Shown here in pieces: positions 34,249 through 43,072 of a stretch of DNA of 64,000 nucleotides (its first letter is position 1; each line of letters starts with the position of its first letter). A program made the position numbers and the translations under genes. Source of the DNA: Flavobacteriaceae bacterium UBA6268 (GTDB lineage: Bacteria > Bacteroidota > Bacteroidia > Flavobacteriales > Flavobacteriaceae). The notes under the pieces are model-generated. The model was given only the letters and a program-made list of their open reading frames with translations. It made no database searches and was not told where the DNA came from. The stretch covers positions 1-64,000 of the forward strand of contig DJVA01000075.1 of assembly GCA_002440705.1 (NCBI GenBank). The letters are read 5' to 3'.

Positions 34249-35745
34249 TTAAGCTTTATGCTTCAAGAGATTGTCCGCAATATTCCGATCGTTGGACAAT
34301 CGGGGAACTTTGTTTTGCCCTCCTAACTTTCCTTGGGATTTCATGTATTCTGTAAAGCTGTTCTTTTTGAGTGCCGTAATTTTAAGGGGCTGAAGCACGT
34401 TCCCTTCAATCAAATCGAAATAATAGCTATTTTGCTTTTGAAGGCTTTTGTCCAAATAGAGCGCCATTTCGGACACATTTTTTGGGGGTTCCGCAAACTC
34501 TACCAACCATTCGTGATAGGGAAGCTGTCCCTCCTTGGGCTCGGTTTGTGGAGCAACGGTAAACTCCGATATGGAAAATCCAAAATGTTGGATGGCCTCC
34601 TGCATGGCTTGTTCCACTTCCTTCCCAATCACGTGTTCCCCAAATGCTGAAATAAAGTGTTTAATGCGCCCAGTAACCATCAATTTGTAGGGCTTAATGC
34701 TTGTAAATTTCACCGTGTCTCCCAAATTATAGGCCCAGAGTCCGGCATTGGTTGAAATAATCATTACATAATTCACCCCCATTTCAACACCTGATAAAGG
34801 AATCCTTTGGGGGTTTTCATCAAAAAAGGCATCTGCTCTAACAAACTCATAAAACATCCCTGCATCCAATTGCAGCAAAAGTCCTTTGTCTTTTTGGGAG
34901 TCCTGAAAGGCAAAAAAGCCTTCTGAAGCGGGGTACAATTCAATGCTGTCTACTTTTCTGCCAATAAGGTCTTCAAATTTTTTGCGGTACGGTTCGTAGT
35001 TAACCCCTCCATAGATGAAAAGCTCAAAATTCGTGAAAAGCGCTCCAATGGTCTTTCCGGTTTTTGCTTTGAGGCGCTCAAAATACATCTGTACCCAGGA
35101 GGGTATCCCACTGATGATGGTCATGTTTTCGTCTTGGGTCTCTGCTACAATGGCATCCACTTTTTCCTCCCAATCTTCAATGCAATTGGTTTCCCAAGAG
35201 GGCATTCGGTTTTTTTGAAGGTATTGAGGTACGTAATGTGCCACAATTCCCGACAAACGCCCTAGCTTAATTCCGTTTTTTTCCTTAAGGATAGGGCTTC
35301 CTTGTAAAAAAATCATCTTTCCATCCACCACTTTCGTATTACCAGTCTCGTGGATGTAGCACAAAATGGCATTTCGCGCAGCACGGATGTGGTAGGGCAA
35401 GGATTCTTTGGTAAGCGGAATGTATTTTACCCCCGAGGTTGTCCCTGAGGTCTTTGCAAAATACAGTGGTTTTCCGGGCCATAACACATTTTCATTGCCA
35501 TCAACAGCCTTGTCAACGTAAGGCCTTAACGCCTCATAATCCCGGATGGGGACTCGCTTTACAAAGTCTTGGTGGGTTTTTATTTCTGAAAACCCATGGT
35601 CCTTTCCAAATTGGGTATGCGTTGCTTTGGAAATGAGTTCCCAAAAAACCCTATCCTGTGTTTCCAGTGGTTTCGAAGCCCATCTGGAAATTTGGAAAAC
35701 GATTTTTTTCGCAAAGATTTTGGCTCCGAAAGATTTAAGGCTCAT
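34249..35745 (-). CDS. GH3 auxin-responsive promoter family adenylating enzyme
   Basis: A 498-residue member of the GH3 family, acyl-adenylating enzymes best known from plants, where they join amino acids to auxin or jasmonate. Motifs include the ATP loop KTSGTTSGVKYIPLT, ELYPASEGFFAFQD and LWAYNLGDTVKFTS, matching the three adenylation motifs. Bacterial members are widespread in Bacteroidetes and uncharacterised. ATG 35745 (MSLKSFGAKIFAKK) was chosen because it follows the M23 gene by one base; upstream codons are inside that gene. The substrate is unknown. Confidence 0.86.
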   Translation of the reverse strand: MSLKSFGAKIFAKKIVFQISRWASKPLETQDRVFWELISKATHTQFGKDHGFSEIKTHQDFVKRVPIRDYEALRPYVDKAVDGNENVLWPGKPLYFAKTSGTTSGVKYIPLTKESLPYHIRAARNAILCYIHETGNTKVVDGKMIFLQGSPILKEKNGIKLGRLSGIVAHYVPQYLQKNRMPSWETNCIEDWEEKVDAIVAETQDENMTIISGIPSWVQMYFERLKAKTGKTIGALFTNFELFIYGGVNYEPYRKKFEDLIGRKVDSIELYPASEGFFAFQDSQKDKGLLLQLDAGMFYEFVRADAFFDENPQRIPLSGVEMGVNYVMIISTNAGLWAYNLGDTVKFTSIKPYKLMVTGRIKHFISAFGEHVIGKEVEQAMQEAIQHFGFSISEFTVAPQTEPKEGQLPYHEWLVEFAEPPKNVSEMALYLDKSLQKQNSYYFDLIEGNVLQPLKITALKKNSFTEYMKSQGKLGGQNKVPRLSNDRNIADNLLKHKA

Positions 35746-35746
35746 T

Positions 35747-36613
35747 TCAATTAAAATCGATGAAGTTTCTGGGATTAATGGGATAGCCATCGCTCCAAAG
35801 TTCAAAATGGAGGTGCGGCCCTGTCGTAAATTCTCCTGTGTTTCCTGAAATGGCAATCACTTCCCCAGCTTTTACCAAATCGCCCTGGCTTTTGGTGAGC
35901 GAGGCATTGTGTTTGTAAACAGAAATCAAATTAACATTGTGCTTAATAATGATCACATATCCCGTTTCGGCGGTCCATTCCGCAAAAATTACCGTACCAT
36001 CCGCAGTCGCTTTCACCGGACTGTTGGGCGCAGTAACTAAATCGACTGCAAAATGTTTTTCCTCTGGATGGTAATCTTCCGTAATCGTCCCCGAAACAGG
36101 GGGAAAGAGTACGAAGTTAATCTCGGGGTTGTCAGTAAGCGGATTGTATTTGTCTTCTTGCCGAACTTTTTCCCTAAGCAACGAATCTTCCTTGGAGGGT
36201 TCAAAAAATTGCTGATTTACTTCCTTCTGAACACTTTCCAGAAGCGAATCTTTGTTTAAGGTTTCTGCCTTAACGTCGCCTGTAAGCACTTTTTTGATGG
36301 AGGCGATGTATTGTTGGTTCACCAATAGTTTCTGTTGCAGGGAATCTGTTTGGTAGGTAAGTTCGGTTGCTTTTTTCTTCAAGGCGGTGGAAGAATACCC
36401 GGGGATGTATTCCCGCAATGGGGTAAAGGCAATTAAAAGTGTGGTCCCTGCAATCAGCAACAGCGCAAAAATGGTGCTGAATACAAATACATTCAAACGA
36501 TTGAGTTTGAAAGAAAAGCGTTCTTCAAAAGTTTCCTCGTTCAATACCACCAAGCGGTATTTGTGCAGGAGCTTTTTCTTTATTTTTTTCCCCCTCTTCT
36601 CTTTTTTCTCCAT
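35747..36613 (-). CDS. Membrane-anchored M23 (LytM-type) peptidase
   Basis: A 288-residue envelope protein. A very basic cytoplasmic tail (1-25) precedes one membrane helix (about 43-63), a coiled-coil stretch (80-160) and a C-terminal LytM domain. Zinc ligands are visible: His187 and Asp191 in HFAVD, and His269 in GPHLHFELW, with the catalytic His267 and probably His235 (YKHN). An active endopeptidase cutting peptidoglycan cross-links is therefore likely, unlike degenerate EnvC/NlpD types. It is followed after one base by the GH3 gene and is divergent from tatA. Confidence 0.9.
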   Translation of the reverse strand: MEKKEKRGKKIKKKLLHKYRLVVLNEETFEERFSFKLNRLNVFVFSTIFALLLIAGTTLLIAFTPLREYIPGYSSTALKKKATELTYQTDSLQQKLLVNQQYIASIKKVLTGDVKAETLNKDSLLESVQKEVNQQFFEPSKEDSLLREKVRQEDKYNPLTDNPEINFVLFPPVSGTITEDYHPEEKHFAVDLVTAPNSPVKATADGTVIFAEWTAETGYVIIIKHNVNLISVYKHNASLTKSQGDLVKAGEVIAISGNTGEFTTGPHLHFELWSDGYPINPRNFIDFN

Positions 36614-36670
36614 GATGAAGCTATGGCACTACAAAGGTACATGGTTTATGCTAAACTTATGCTGAAAACG

Positions 36671-36699
36671 TTGTATGTTCATAATTCTTGTTACCTTTG
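36671..36699 (+). promoter_or_regulatory. Promoter of tatA
   Basis: TTG, 18 bases, TACCTTTG, a full match to the Bacteroidetes consensus. The ATG is 20 bases beyond the -7 box. Confidence 0.65.
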
Positions 36700-36718
36700 T
36701 GGAATAAATTTTTTAAAA

Positions 36719-36913
36719 ATGGAAGCACTGTTCTTACCCCTCGCCATCGGCCCGTGGCAAATTGTACTGATTGTTGTTGTTGTGTTGTTGCTATTTGGAG
36801 GTAAAAAAATTCCTGAATTGATGCGCGGACTTGGAAGCGGCATTAAAGAATTTAAAGATGCCTCGAAAGATGACGGTAAAAACAATCCCGACAAACTTGA
36901 AGATAAAAAATAA
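36719..36913 (+). CDS. tatA: Sec-independent translocase component TatA
   Basis: A 64-residue TatA/E-type protein. A short membrane helix (about 9-25, IGPWQIVLIVVVVLLLF) is followed by the FGG hinge, the amphipathic helix KKIPELMRGLGSGIKEFKDA and a charged tail ending KLEDKK. It polymerises to form the channel of the twin-arginine pathway. tatC is not in this window. The ATG at 36719 is set by the promoter 20 bases upstream; longer frames reach into the divergent M23 gene. A strong terminator follows. Confidence 0.95.
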   Translation: MEALFLPLAIGPWQIVLIVVVVLLLFGGKKIPELMRGLGSGIKEFKDASKDDGKNNPDKLEDKK

Positions 36914-36930
36914 CCCCATTTATTTCATAA

Positions 36931-36962
36931 AAAACCCGAGGCGCTTGCTTCGGGTTTTTTTT
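36931..36962 (+). terminator. Bidirectional rho-independent terminator after tatA
   Basis: AAAACCCGA pairs with TCGGGTTTT over nine base pairs (36931-36939 with 36950-36958) around a 10-base loop, followed by a T tract. A-rich sequence on the other side lets it also end the convergent DUF4837 transcript. Confidence 0.85.
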
Positions 36963-36973
36963 ATGGTTCCTGC

Positions 36974-37963
36974 TTAACCCCCTTCAAACTTTGTCGATTT
37001 TATAATCGATTCCAGCTCAAATTGGAGATCCCGCTGTTCCATCGAAGGTGCATACGTAAAACCCTCAATGATGAGGTAGCGCTGATGGGCTTCATCTCGA
37101 ATGGCGTAGTTCACAAAAGGCCCGGCCATGTAGGCGCCTTTTACTTCCCAAGTCCCTTTGGTTTCGTAAGCAAACTTATGGTCAATTTCTGTTGTAAAAA
37201 GGTAGGGGGCATAAGCTTCTTCGGTAACAAACAAGGCATCATCTTCTACTGGCAAATATCCAGAGCCTATAGTATCGCGCATTCTTACAATATCCCCAAT
37301 GATGGTGGTATCCCTCCCAATAACGCTTAGCGGCACTTCATAAATAAGGATGTTGGTACTTCCGCTGGATTTCAAATCTTTCCGAATCCAGTAAAAGTCG
37401 TTACACGCCGAAGCCACCCTATAGGCCGATGGGATTTTCATGCTAATACCGAATCGTTCCGTGAGCGAATCAACTTTCAAAAGCGAAATATTGGTCCTGC
37501 GCTGACGTTCTTTTATTTCATAGGCCTTAAATGTTTGTATGATGCTTTGGTGGGCGCTGTCCAAAAGTTCCAGGAGTTTCTCTTCATTTGTTCCAGTAAT
37601 AAAAGCACCTATTTGAGGCTTGGCAAAAGAGTTTTTCTTTATTTTAACAGAATCTACATCGGCAAGGGTTATATGTAAAAAGGTACGGTAGGTTCTCGCA
37701 AAATCTGTATAATTCTCTGGCTGTATCTGGTTAATGGAAAAAAGAGGTTCCTGTCTTGGAAGTCCATCCGTAGGTGCTGCAAAATATTCGCGGATCCGTT
37801 CCCCAACCTGATTGTTCCAAAGGTCGTTGGAGATCACAATTTGCAGTCCATTGATAGCTCCTACAGATTCTGGAAGGTAAACGGTATTTCTTTTTTCAGT
37901 AGAGGAATTACAGGAAAAAAACAACACACTGCAAAATAACAGCGGATAGATAAAAATTTTCAT
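36974..37963 (-). CDS. DUF4837 family lipoprotein
   Basis: A 329-residue secreted protein with a signal peptide and lipobox LFFSC (Cys18). The mature part is rich in beta strands and shows patterns I know from DUF4837, such as GLQIVISNDLWNNQVGE and YLPVEDDALFVTEEAYAP. Function unknown; it is found next to the LysM transglycosylase gene in many flavobacteria, as here (22 bases downstream of it), which hints at an envelope role. Confidence 0.82.
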   Translation of the reverse strand: MKIFIYPLLFCSVLFFSCNSSTEKRNTVYLPESVGAINGLQIVISNDLWNNQVGERIREYFAAPTDGLPRQEPLFSINQIQPENYTDFARTYRTFLHITLADVDSVKIKKNSFAKPQIGAFITGTNEEKLLELLDSAHQSIIQTFKAYEIKERQRRTNISLLKVDSLTERFGISMKIPSAYRVASACNDFYWIRKDLKSSGSTNILIYEVPLSVIGRDTTIIGDIVRMRDTIGSGYLPVEDDALFVTEEAYAPYLFTTEIDHKFAYETKGTWEVKGAYMAGPFVNYAIRDEAHQRYLIIEGFTYAPSMEQRDLQFELESIIKSTKFEGG

Positions 37964-37985
37964 GGAACCTAAAATTTAGATGGAC

Positions 37986-39563
37986 TTAGCCTTTGGAAAC
38001 CTTTAGCGTCATCCCGGGTTTTAAATTACTTCCACTAATATCGTTCCACTTTTTCAAATCGTCAATAGAAATGCCCGGAAATTTTTTGGATATGCTCCAC
38101 AAAGTATCTCCTTGCTTTACGGTATAGATTTTTGGATTGGTTGATTTTGCAGTTGAGGTTACCGAACTTGCAGCACTGCCCGATACCTTTCTGGGATAAA
38201 TAGTAAGCCGTTGGCCTATATGCAACCGAGTACTCCTAAGCCCATTCCATTGTTTTATTTGTGCTACGGAAACCCCATATTTTTCGGCTATTTTACCAAG
38301 GTAGTCCCCACTTTTTACACGGTATCTAATTTTATCGTTTTGCTCAACCAATTCTGGAAGGGGTTTTTCTCGATCGTTAAATTCCTTATCCGCCAAGGCA
38401 TAGATGGCTTCCTCATTGTTCAAAAATTTCCCGATGGCATCTACAGGCAATCGAAGCACATAGTCTTCATCCTTAACAACGGGGATTATTCCCAACTTGT
38501 AGGAAGGGTTCAGAAATTCCACTTCAGCCAAATCGAGATTGGTTACTTTGGCAACCTGTTCAAGTGTAATCATTCTTTTGACCTTCAGGGTGTCGGTGGC
38601 AATGTACGGAAACTTGGGCCCGTGGCTGTTGAAACCGTGCTCCTCTGCATATTCAAAGATATACATCGTGGCCAAAAAAGCTGGGACATATCCTGCCGTT
38701 TCCCGTGGAAGAAAGTCCCGAATGTTCCAATAATTGGTGTGCCCTCCCGACCTTCGAATGGCCTTGGAAACATTCCCCGGACCACTGTTATAGGCTGCGA
38801 GTGCCAGGTCCCAGTCCCCCAAGCTTTCGTGAAGGCTCTTAAGGTATTTTGCGGCTCCTTCGGTGGCCATGATGGGATCGCACCTTTCATCAACGTAACT
38901 ACTCACTTCCAAACCAAACAATTTCCCTGTTTGAAACATGAATTGCCAAAGGCCTTTGGCGCCCACTCTAGATGTTGCCTTGGGATCCAATGCAGACTCT
39001 ACGATGGCCAGGTATTTCATTTCCAATGGAAGTCCTTGTCGGTCCAATTCCTCTTCAAACATGGGAAAATAATAGTCACTTAGCGCCATCAGGCGAGCCA
39101 TCGTTTTTCTTCGGTTTTTCAAGTAACCCTTGATAACGCTTTCCAGTGAAGGGTTGTATTCTACGTGAAAAGGTGTTCGGGCATCCAATTCCTTGAGTCG
39201 TTTTTTCAACACCTCAGTAGGAAGCTCCTCGTACTCGGTAGGTTCAAAATTCATTTCGGTTACGGAACCATAAATCTCTTCAAACAAATCATTGTTGTAC
39301 AATTGGTGGAGCCACAGCGAATCTATTTTCTTAGCCCTATATAAATCTTCCAGTTGATAAACAGTGGTATCCTTTACTGTTATTGAATACTGAACCTTCG
39401 AGAAATCCCCATCTGGTTGTGTAATCGCAACCGTATCGATTATTTGAATATTCTTTTTTGGAAGTTCAGTACTATCACCTTTGGAAGCAATACGAGTTTG
39501 CGAAAACAGGGCTGTAGTAAATAATAATGCAATCCAATAGATCCCCTTCTTAAACATAGGCAT
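37986..39563 (-). CDS. LysM-containing lytic transglycosylase (MltD-like)
   Basis: A 525-residue secreted murein hydrolase. A signal peptide (1-21) precedes an N-terminal region, a family 1 SLT domain (about 165-310) with catalytic Glu189 in AIVESALDP and the motifs GLWQFM and AAYNSGPGNV, and two LysM peptidoglycan-binding repeats (about 412-456 and 479-522). It cleaves glycan strands to 1,6-anhydro products. Start ATG 39563; a second ATG two codons later works equally well. The DUF4837 gene follows in the same transcript. Confidence 0.93.
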   Translation of the reverse strand: MPMFKKGIYWIALLFTTALFSQTRIASKGDSTELPKKNIQIIDTVAITQPDGDFSKVQYSITVKDTTVYQLEDLYRAKKIDSLWLHQLYNNDLFEEIYGSVTEMNFEPTEYEELPTEVLKKRLKELDARTPFHVEYNPSLESVIKGYLKNRRKTMARLMALSDYYFPMFEEELDRQGLPLEMKYLAIVESALDPKATSRVGAKGLWQFMFQTGKLFGLEVSSYVDERCDPIMATEGAAKYLKSLHESLGDWDLALAAYNSGPGNVSKAIRRSGGHTNYWNIRDFLPRETAGYVPAFLATMYIFEYAEEHGFNSHGPKFPYIATDTLKVKRMITLEQVAKVTNLDLAEVEFLNPSYKLGIIPVVKDEDYVLRLPVDAIGKFLNNEEAIYALADKEFNDREKPLPELVEQNDKIRYRVKSGDYLGKIAEKYGVSVAQIKQWNGLRSTRLHIGQRLTIYPRKVSGSAASSVTSTAKSTNPKIYTVKQGDTLWSISKKFPGISIDDLKKWNDISGSNLKPGMTLKVSKG

Positions 39564-39635
39564 ATAACGAGGCAGTAGGTTAAAAATTTTCTATAAAAAT
39601 ACAGATTTACTCCAAATTCGTCGATTTTTAACATT

Positions 39636-40823
39636 TTATTCCAGAATGGCCGCAATGCCAGGCAGCGTTTTTCCTTCCAGCATTTCGAGCATGGCGCCCC
39701 CGCCTGTAGAGACGTAGCTCACTTTATCCCCGAAATCAAACTGCTTTACTGCGGCAACACTATCGCCGCCTCCTACCAAGGAAAACGCCCCATTTTTGGT
39801 GGCTTCGGCAATGGCTTCACAAACCGCAATGGTGCCTTTGGCAAAATTGGGCATTTCAAAAACACCCACGGGGCCATTGAACAAAATGGTCTTGGAAGCC
39901 AAAATCACTTGCGAAAAAGATTCAATGGTTTTGGGGCCTACATCCAAGCCCATCCAACCATCGGGGATTTGATTTATTTCGGTCACTTCTGTTTTAGAGT
40001 CGTTCGAAAATTTTTCAGCAATAATGCTATCGGAAGGTAAATGAACCTGCACCTTTTTTTGCTTGGCTTTTTCAAGAATTTCGAGGGCAAGTTCTTGTTT
40101 GTCATCTTCAACAAGGGAATTCCCAATCTTCCCTCCCTGTGCTTTCACAAAAGTAAAGGCCATCCCTCCTCCAATGATAAGATGGTCAACCTTGTCCAGT
40201 ATATTCTCAATGATGGTAATTTTGGAAGAAACTTTTGCCCCACCAATAATAGCTGTAACAGGAGGTTGGCTGTCTTCCAATACCTTGTTTACATTTTCGA
40301 TTTCTGAAGCCAGTAAATAACCGAAGCATTTGGTCTCGGGAAAAAATTGAGCTACCACCGTAGTTGAAGCATGGGCACGGTGCGCGGTTCCAAAGGCATC
40401 ATTCACGTAAATATCGCCGCACTCGGAAAGTGCTTTCGCAAAAGCGACGTCTCCCTTCTCCTCTTCCGGATGGTAGCGTAAGTTTTCGAGAAGCACAATC
40501 TCGCCAGGGAGTAGTTGAGAAAGTTCTTTGGCGACCTCCGGCCCAACACAATCATCAACAAATTTTACTGAAACGCCTAGTATATCGGAAGCAACCCCAA
40601 CGACATGTTTCAGGGAAAACTCACTTTCCCTATCCTTTGGCCTACCCAAATGAGACATCAAAACGCAAGATCCGCCATCTTCCAAAACCTTAATGATGGT
40701 GGGTTTTGCCGCTTCAATCCTTGTGGTGTCCGTTACCTGCATTTGCTCATTAAGCGGTACGTTGAAATCTACCCGGATTAGTGCCTTTTTATGATTAAAA
40801 TTAAACTGGTCTATCGTTTTCAT
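39636..40823 (-). CDS. pgk: Phosphoglycerate kinase
   Basis: A 395-residue glycolytic enzyme converting 1,3-bisphosphoglycerate + ADP to 3-phosphoglycerate + ATP. It starts MKTIDQFNFNHKKALIRVDFNVPL, has LMSHLGRPKDRE and the substrate arginine region ENLRYHPEE, a hinge with IGGAKVSSKI, and the C-terminal nucleotide loop GGGDSVAAVKQF. Start chosen at 40823 because upstream in-frame codons pass the promoter and lie outside the conserved protein. It is a single-gene unit divergent from holB. Confidence 0.97.
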   Translation of the reverse strand: MKTIDQFNFNHKKALIRVDFNVPLNEQMQVTDTTRIEAAKPTIIKVLEDGGSCVLMSHLGRPKDRESEFSLKHVVGVASDILGVSVKFVDDCVGPEVAKELSQLLPGEIVLLENLRYHPEEEKGDVAFAKALSECGDIYVNDAFGTAHRAHASTTVVAQFFPETKCFGYLLASEIENVNKVLEDSQPPVTAIIGGAKVSSKITIIENILDKVDHLIIGGGMAFTFVKAQGGKIGNSLVEDDKQELALEILEKAKQKKVQVHLPSDSIIAEKFSNDSKTEVTEINQIPDGWMGLDVGPKTIESFSQVILASKTILFNGPVGVFEMPNFAKGTIAVCEAIAEATKNGAFSLVGGGDSVAAVKQFDFGDKVSYVSTGGGAMLEMLEGKTLPGIAAILE

Positions 40824-40842
40824 TATTGGGATTTTAGTTAGA

Positions 40843-40850
40843 CAAATATA
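40843..40850 (-). promoter_or_regulatory. -7 element TATATTTG of pgk
   Basis: TATATTTG on the minus strand, 19 bases before the pgk ATG. The upstream TTTG is 24 bases away, so only the -7 box is well supported. It is back to back with the holB -7 box. Confidence 0.5.
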
Positions 40851-40884
40851 AATTTTTATAGCATGTTTGCTGAACAAAAAAATG

Positions 40885-40892
40885 TAGATTTG
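40885..40892 (+). promoter_or_regulatory. -7 element TAGATTTG of holB
   Basis: TAGATTTG ends 3 bases before the ATG at 40896; a TTTG lies 15 bases upstream, shorter than usual. If used, the mRNA would be leaderless. The alternative is an upstream start at 40863 with another promoter. Confidence 0.35.
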
Positions 40893-40895
40893 CTT

Positions 40896-42050
40896 ATGGA
40901 GTTCTCCGAAATCATTGGCCTCGATCACATTAAAAGTCATTTGCAAACCACCGTAAAAACCGGTCGTGTAGCTCACGCCCAACTTTTTGTGGGGCAAAGT
41001 GGTTGTGGGCTCTTACCGCTTGCCATTGCGTATGCAAAGGAATTGCTTTGCAGCAATCATAAAGCTCAAAGTGGTGCCTACACACAATGTGCCGCTAAGG
41101 TAGCTCATTTAAGTCACCCCGATTTGCATTTTGTCTACCCAATCAATAGCAACGAAACCATTAAAAAGAATCCCGTATCTGATTCATTTTCAGATGAATG
41201 GAGAAAATTTGTTTTAAAAAATCCCTATGGATCGCTTTTTCAGTGGTATCAGCAATTGGGCATCGAAAACAAACAAGGAGTCATCAATGTAAAGGAAGCA
41301 GAAGAAATTTCAAAAAAGCTTTCCCTAAAAGCCTACGAAGGCGGTTACAAAATAATGATTATCTGGATGGCTGAAAAGATGAATACTGAATGCACCAATA
41401 AAATCTTGAAGTTGGTCGAGGAGCCGCCACAAAATACCGTGCTTTTGCTTTTAACGGAAAACGAAGGGCAACTCCTCAATACCATACACTCGAGATGCCA
41501 AATTTTACACATTCCATTACTTTCGGAACAGGCCATTGTTACTTCCTTAAAAAATAAAACATCACTTCCGGAAAACGAATTGAAAAAAATTGGCCGGCAG
41601 GCCAGGGGTGATTTCAACAGGGCGCTTCAGTTACTCGAACAAGGAGGAGATGAAGGCGTTTTTGAAAGTTGGTTTGTACAATGGGTTCGCGCGGCCTTTA
41701 AAGCTAAAGGCAATAAAAAAGCCATTCAGGAACTCTTGCAGTGGAGCGACATGATGGCAGGAAGTGGCAGGGAAGTGCAAAAAAATTTCCTTTCTTATTG
41801 CATCGAATTGTTTCGGCAGGCTTTACTGAAAAACTATCGAACAGAAGGGCTAATCGATTTGGAAACAAAGGATCCTAAATTTTCAATCGAGAAGTTTGCA
41901 CCCTTTGTACACCAAAACAACATTTTTGAAATTCTATCAGCTCTGGAAAATGCCATCTTCCATATTGAACGCAATGGAAATGCCAAGATCATTTTTACCG
42001 ACCTCTCCATCCAACTTACCCGCTTCATTCATGAAAAAGAGTTGGCATAA
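40896..42050 (+). CDS. holB: DNA polymerase III subunit delta'
   Basis: A 384-residue clamp-loader subunit of the replicase. It begins MEFSEIIGLDHIKSHLQ, and contains HPDLHFVYP, an SRC-type motif in IHSRCQIL and KLVEEPPQNTVLLLLT. The nucleotide loop reads GQSGCGLLPLA, lacking the Lys-Ser/Thr of Walker A, as expected for a delta' that does not hydrolyse ATP. The zinc module seen in other delta' proteins appears reduced: few cysteines remain around QCAAKV. A start 11 codons earlier (40863) is possible. It converges on a methyltransferase gene. Confidence 0.9.
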   Translation: MEFSEIIGLDHIKSHLQTTVKTGRVAHAQLFVGQSGCGLLPLAIAYAKELLCSNHKAQSGAYTQCAAKVAHLSHPDLHFVYPINSNETIKKNPVSDSFSDEWRKFVLKNPYGSLFQWYQQLGIENKQGVINVKEAEEISKKLSLKAYEGGYKIMIIWMAEKMNTECTNKILKLVEEPPQNTVLLLLTENEGQLLNTIHSRCQILHIPLLSEQAIVTSLKNKTSLPENELKKIGRQARGDFNRALQLLEQGGDEGVFESWFVQWVRAAFKAKGNKKAIQELLQWSDMMAGSGREVQKNFLSYCIELFRQALLKNYRTEGLIDLETKDPKFSIEKFAPFVHQNNIFEILSALENAIFHIERNGNAKIIFTDLSIQLTRFIHEKELA

Positions 42051-42164
42051 GCGCAATCTATTACAGCATTTTTAATGATAAGCAATGTTGATGCGCATTA
42101 AAGTCAAATAAGGCGATTTGTGCGTCTTTTTGATTTTGGGCGTCTTATTCCACAGAAAGTAAAA

Positions 42165-42206
42165 CAAAAAGGGCGTATGGGCCTTAAATGGGCCTAAACC
42201 TTTTTG
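42165..42206 (+). terminator. Candidate bidirectional terminator between holB and the methyltransferase gene
   Basis: CAAAAAGG (42165-42172) and CCTTTTTG (42199-42206) form an inverted repeat around a loop holding paired GGCC blocks. It lies 114 bases after holB and overlaps the last codons of the convergent methyltransferase gene. The arms carry the A and T tracts, so it could end transcripts from both sides. Confidence 0.4.
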
Positions 42207-43066
42207 AATAGGTACGTATGGGAAGAATATTCTTTTGATCGCATTCCCGAAAGGTTGGAAAGCAATCCTATCCATAAAGCTTTGAGTGAAAATGTACGTC
42301 CTGTTTTGTACTTCTCTGAAAGCAGGCTTACATAAAAAGAATCGAAAAGCATGGGTCGCACCGCTATTAGTTTCATCTCCCTTCGAAACAAACGCACGAT
42401 TCCTTTTTTTGAAAAATGCCACAAATGCCTGGGAACATCGTAAGCCGCCCAAAACTGGCTGTAGTGTTTTGCATCATATGAGTTGAAGTTTGGGGCCGCA
42501 ATGATTAAAACACCATTCCTTTTCAAATGATTACTTATTTTAAGAAGGGCCTCATCCAAATCTGGCAGATGTTCGATTACATGCCAAAGCGTAATTACAT
42601 CAAATTGCTTTTCGGGAAGATGTTCCCACGAAGAAAGAAGGGGAATCCCCTTTTTTTGAGAAATGTCCCTGGCCAGTTCATTTATTTCTATTCCGGCAAT
42701 CTCCCAGCCCTTGGATTGAGCTCTTTTCAAAAATTCTCCAGTGCCTGCTCCAACATCCAATACGGAACCGTATCCACCATTGAATTTATGGATAAGCCTT
42801 ACCTTCTTCCCAAGACTATAGGACTTAACCCATTGGTAAAGTTTGTCAAAAAGTCCCTTTTTGGAATCGGTATGCGAAATGTATGATTCGCTTTGATAAT
42901 ACAAAGGAAGTGCTTCAGCGGCAGGCTTAGGACTGGTTAGCAAAATGTCCTTTTCTGCGTTCCAATGAAGTTCAAATGTTTTTCCAGAAACCAAAAAATC
43001 CTTGGTTTTTAAAAAAAGAGTCTCCGATTGCTTATTTAAATCTGAATGGTGTTCCACGTGAAACAA
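42194..43066 (-). CDS. Class I SAM-dependent methyltransferase
   Basis: A 290-residue methyltransferase of the Methyltransf_23/11 type. A short N-terminal domain with YYQSESYISHTDSKKG precedes the SAM-binding loop VLDVGAGTGEFLKRA, the acidic strand IAGIEIN and VITLWHVIEHLPDLDEAL. Family members of this form act on surface sugars, quinones or small molecules; the substrate is not evident. The first codons, read FHVEHH after a TTG start, are produced by a perfect parS-like sequence. There is no ATG near the N-terminus. It starts 6 bases after the mnmG stop, so they are co-transcribed. Confidence 0.87.
   Translation of the reverse strand: MFHVEHHSDLNKQSETLFLKTKDFLVSGKTFELHWNAEKDILLTSPKPAAEALPLYYQSESYISHTDSKKGLFDKLYQWVKSYSLGKKVRLIHKFNGGYGSVLDVGAGTGEFLKRAQSKGWEIAGIEINELARDISQKKGIPLLSSWEHLPEKQFDVITLWHVIEHLPDLDEALLKISNHLKRNGVLIIAAPNFNSYDAKHYSQFWAAYDVPRHLWHFSKKGIVRLFRREMKLIAVRPMLFDSFYVSLLSEKYKTGRTFSLKALWIGLLSNLSGMRSKEYSSHTYLFKKV
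43050..43065 (+). other. parS: parS-like ParB-binding site (perfect consensus)
   Basis: TGTTCCACGTGAAACA matches the widely conserved centromere consensus TGTTNCACGTGAAACA at every position. It overlaps the first six codons of the methyltransferase gene and lies 7 bases beyond the end of mnmG. ParB bound here would load the partition and SMC machinery near the replication origin. Confidence 0.8.
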
Positions 43067-43072
43067 TACTAT

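Noticed and set aside
38211..39083. A 290-codon open frame opposite the LysM transglycosylase gene
   Set aside because: No family pattern; explained by the opposite-strand coding sequence.
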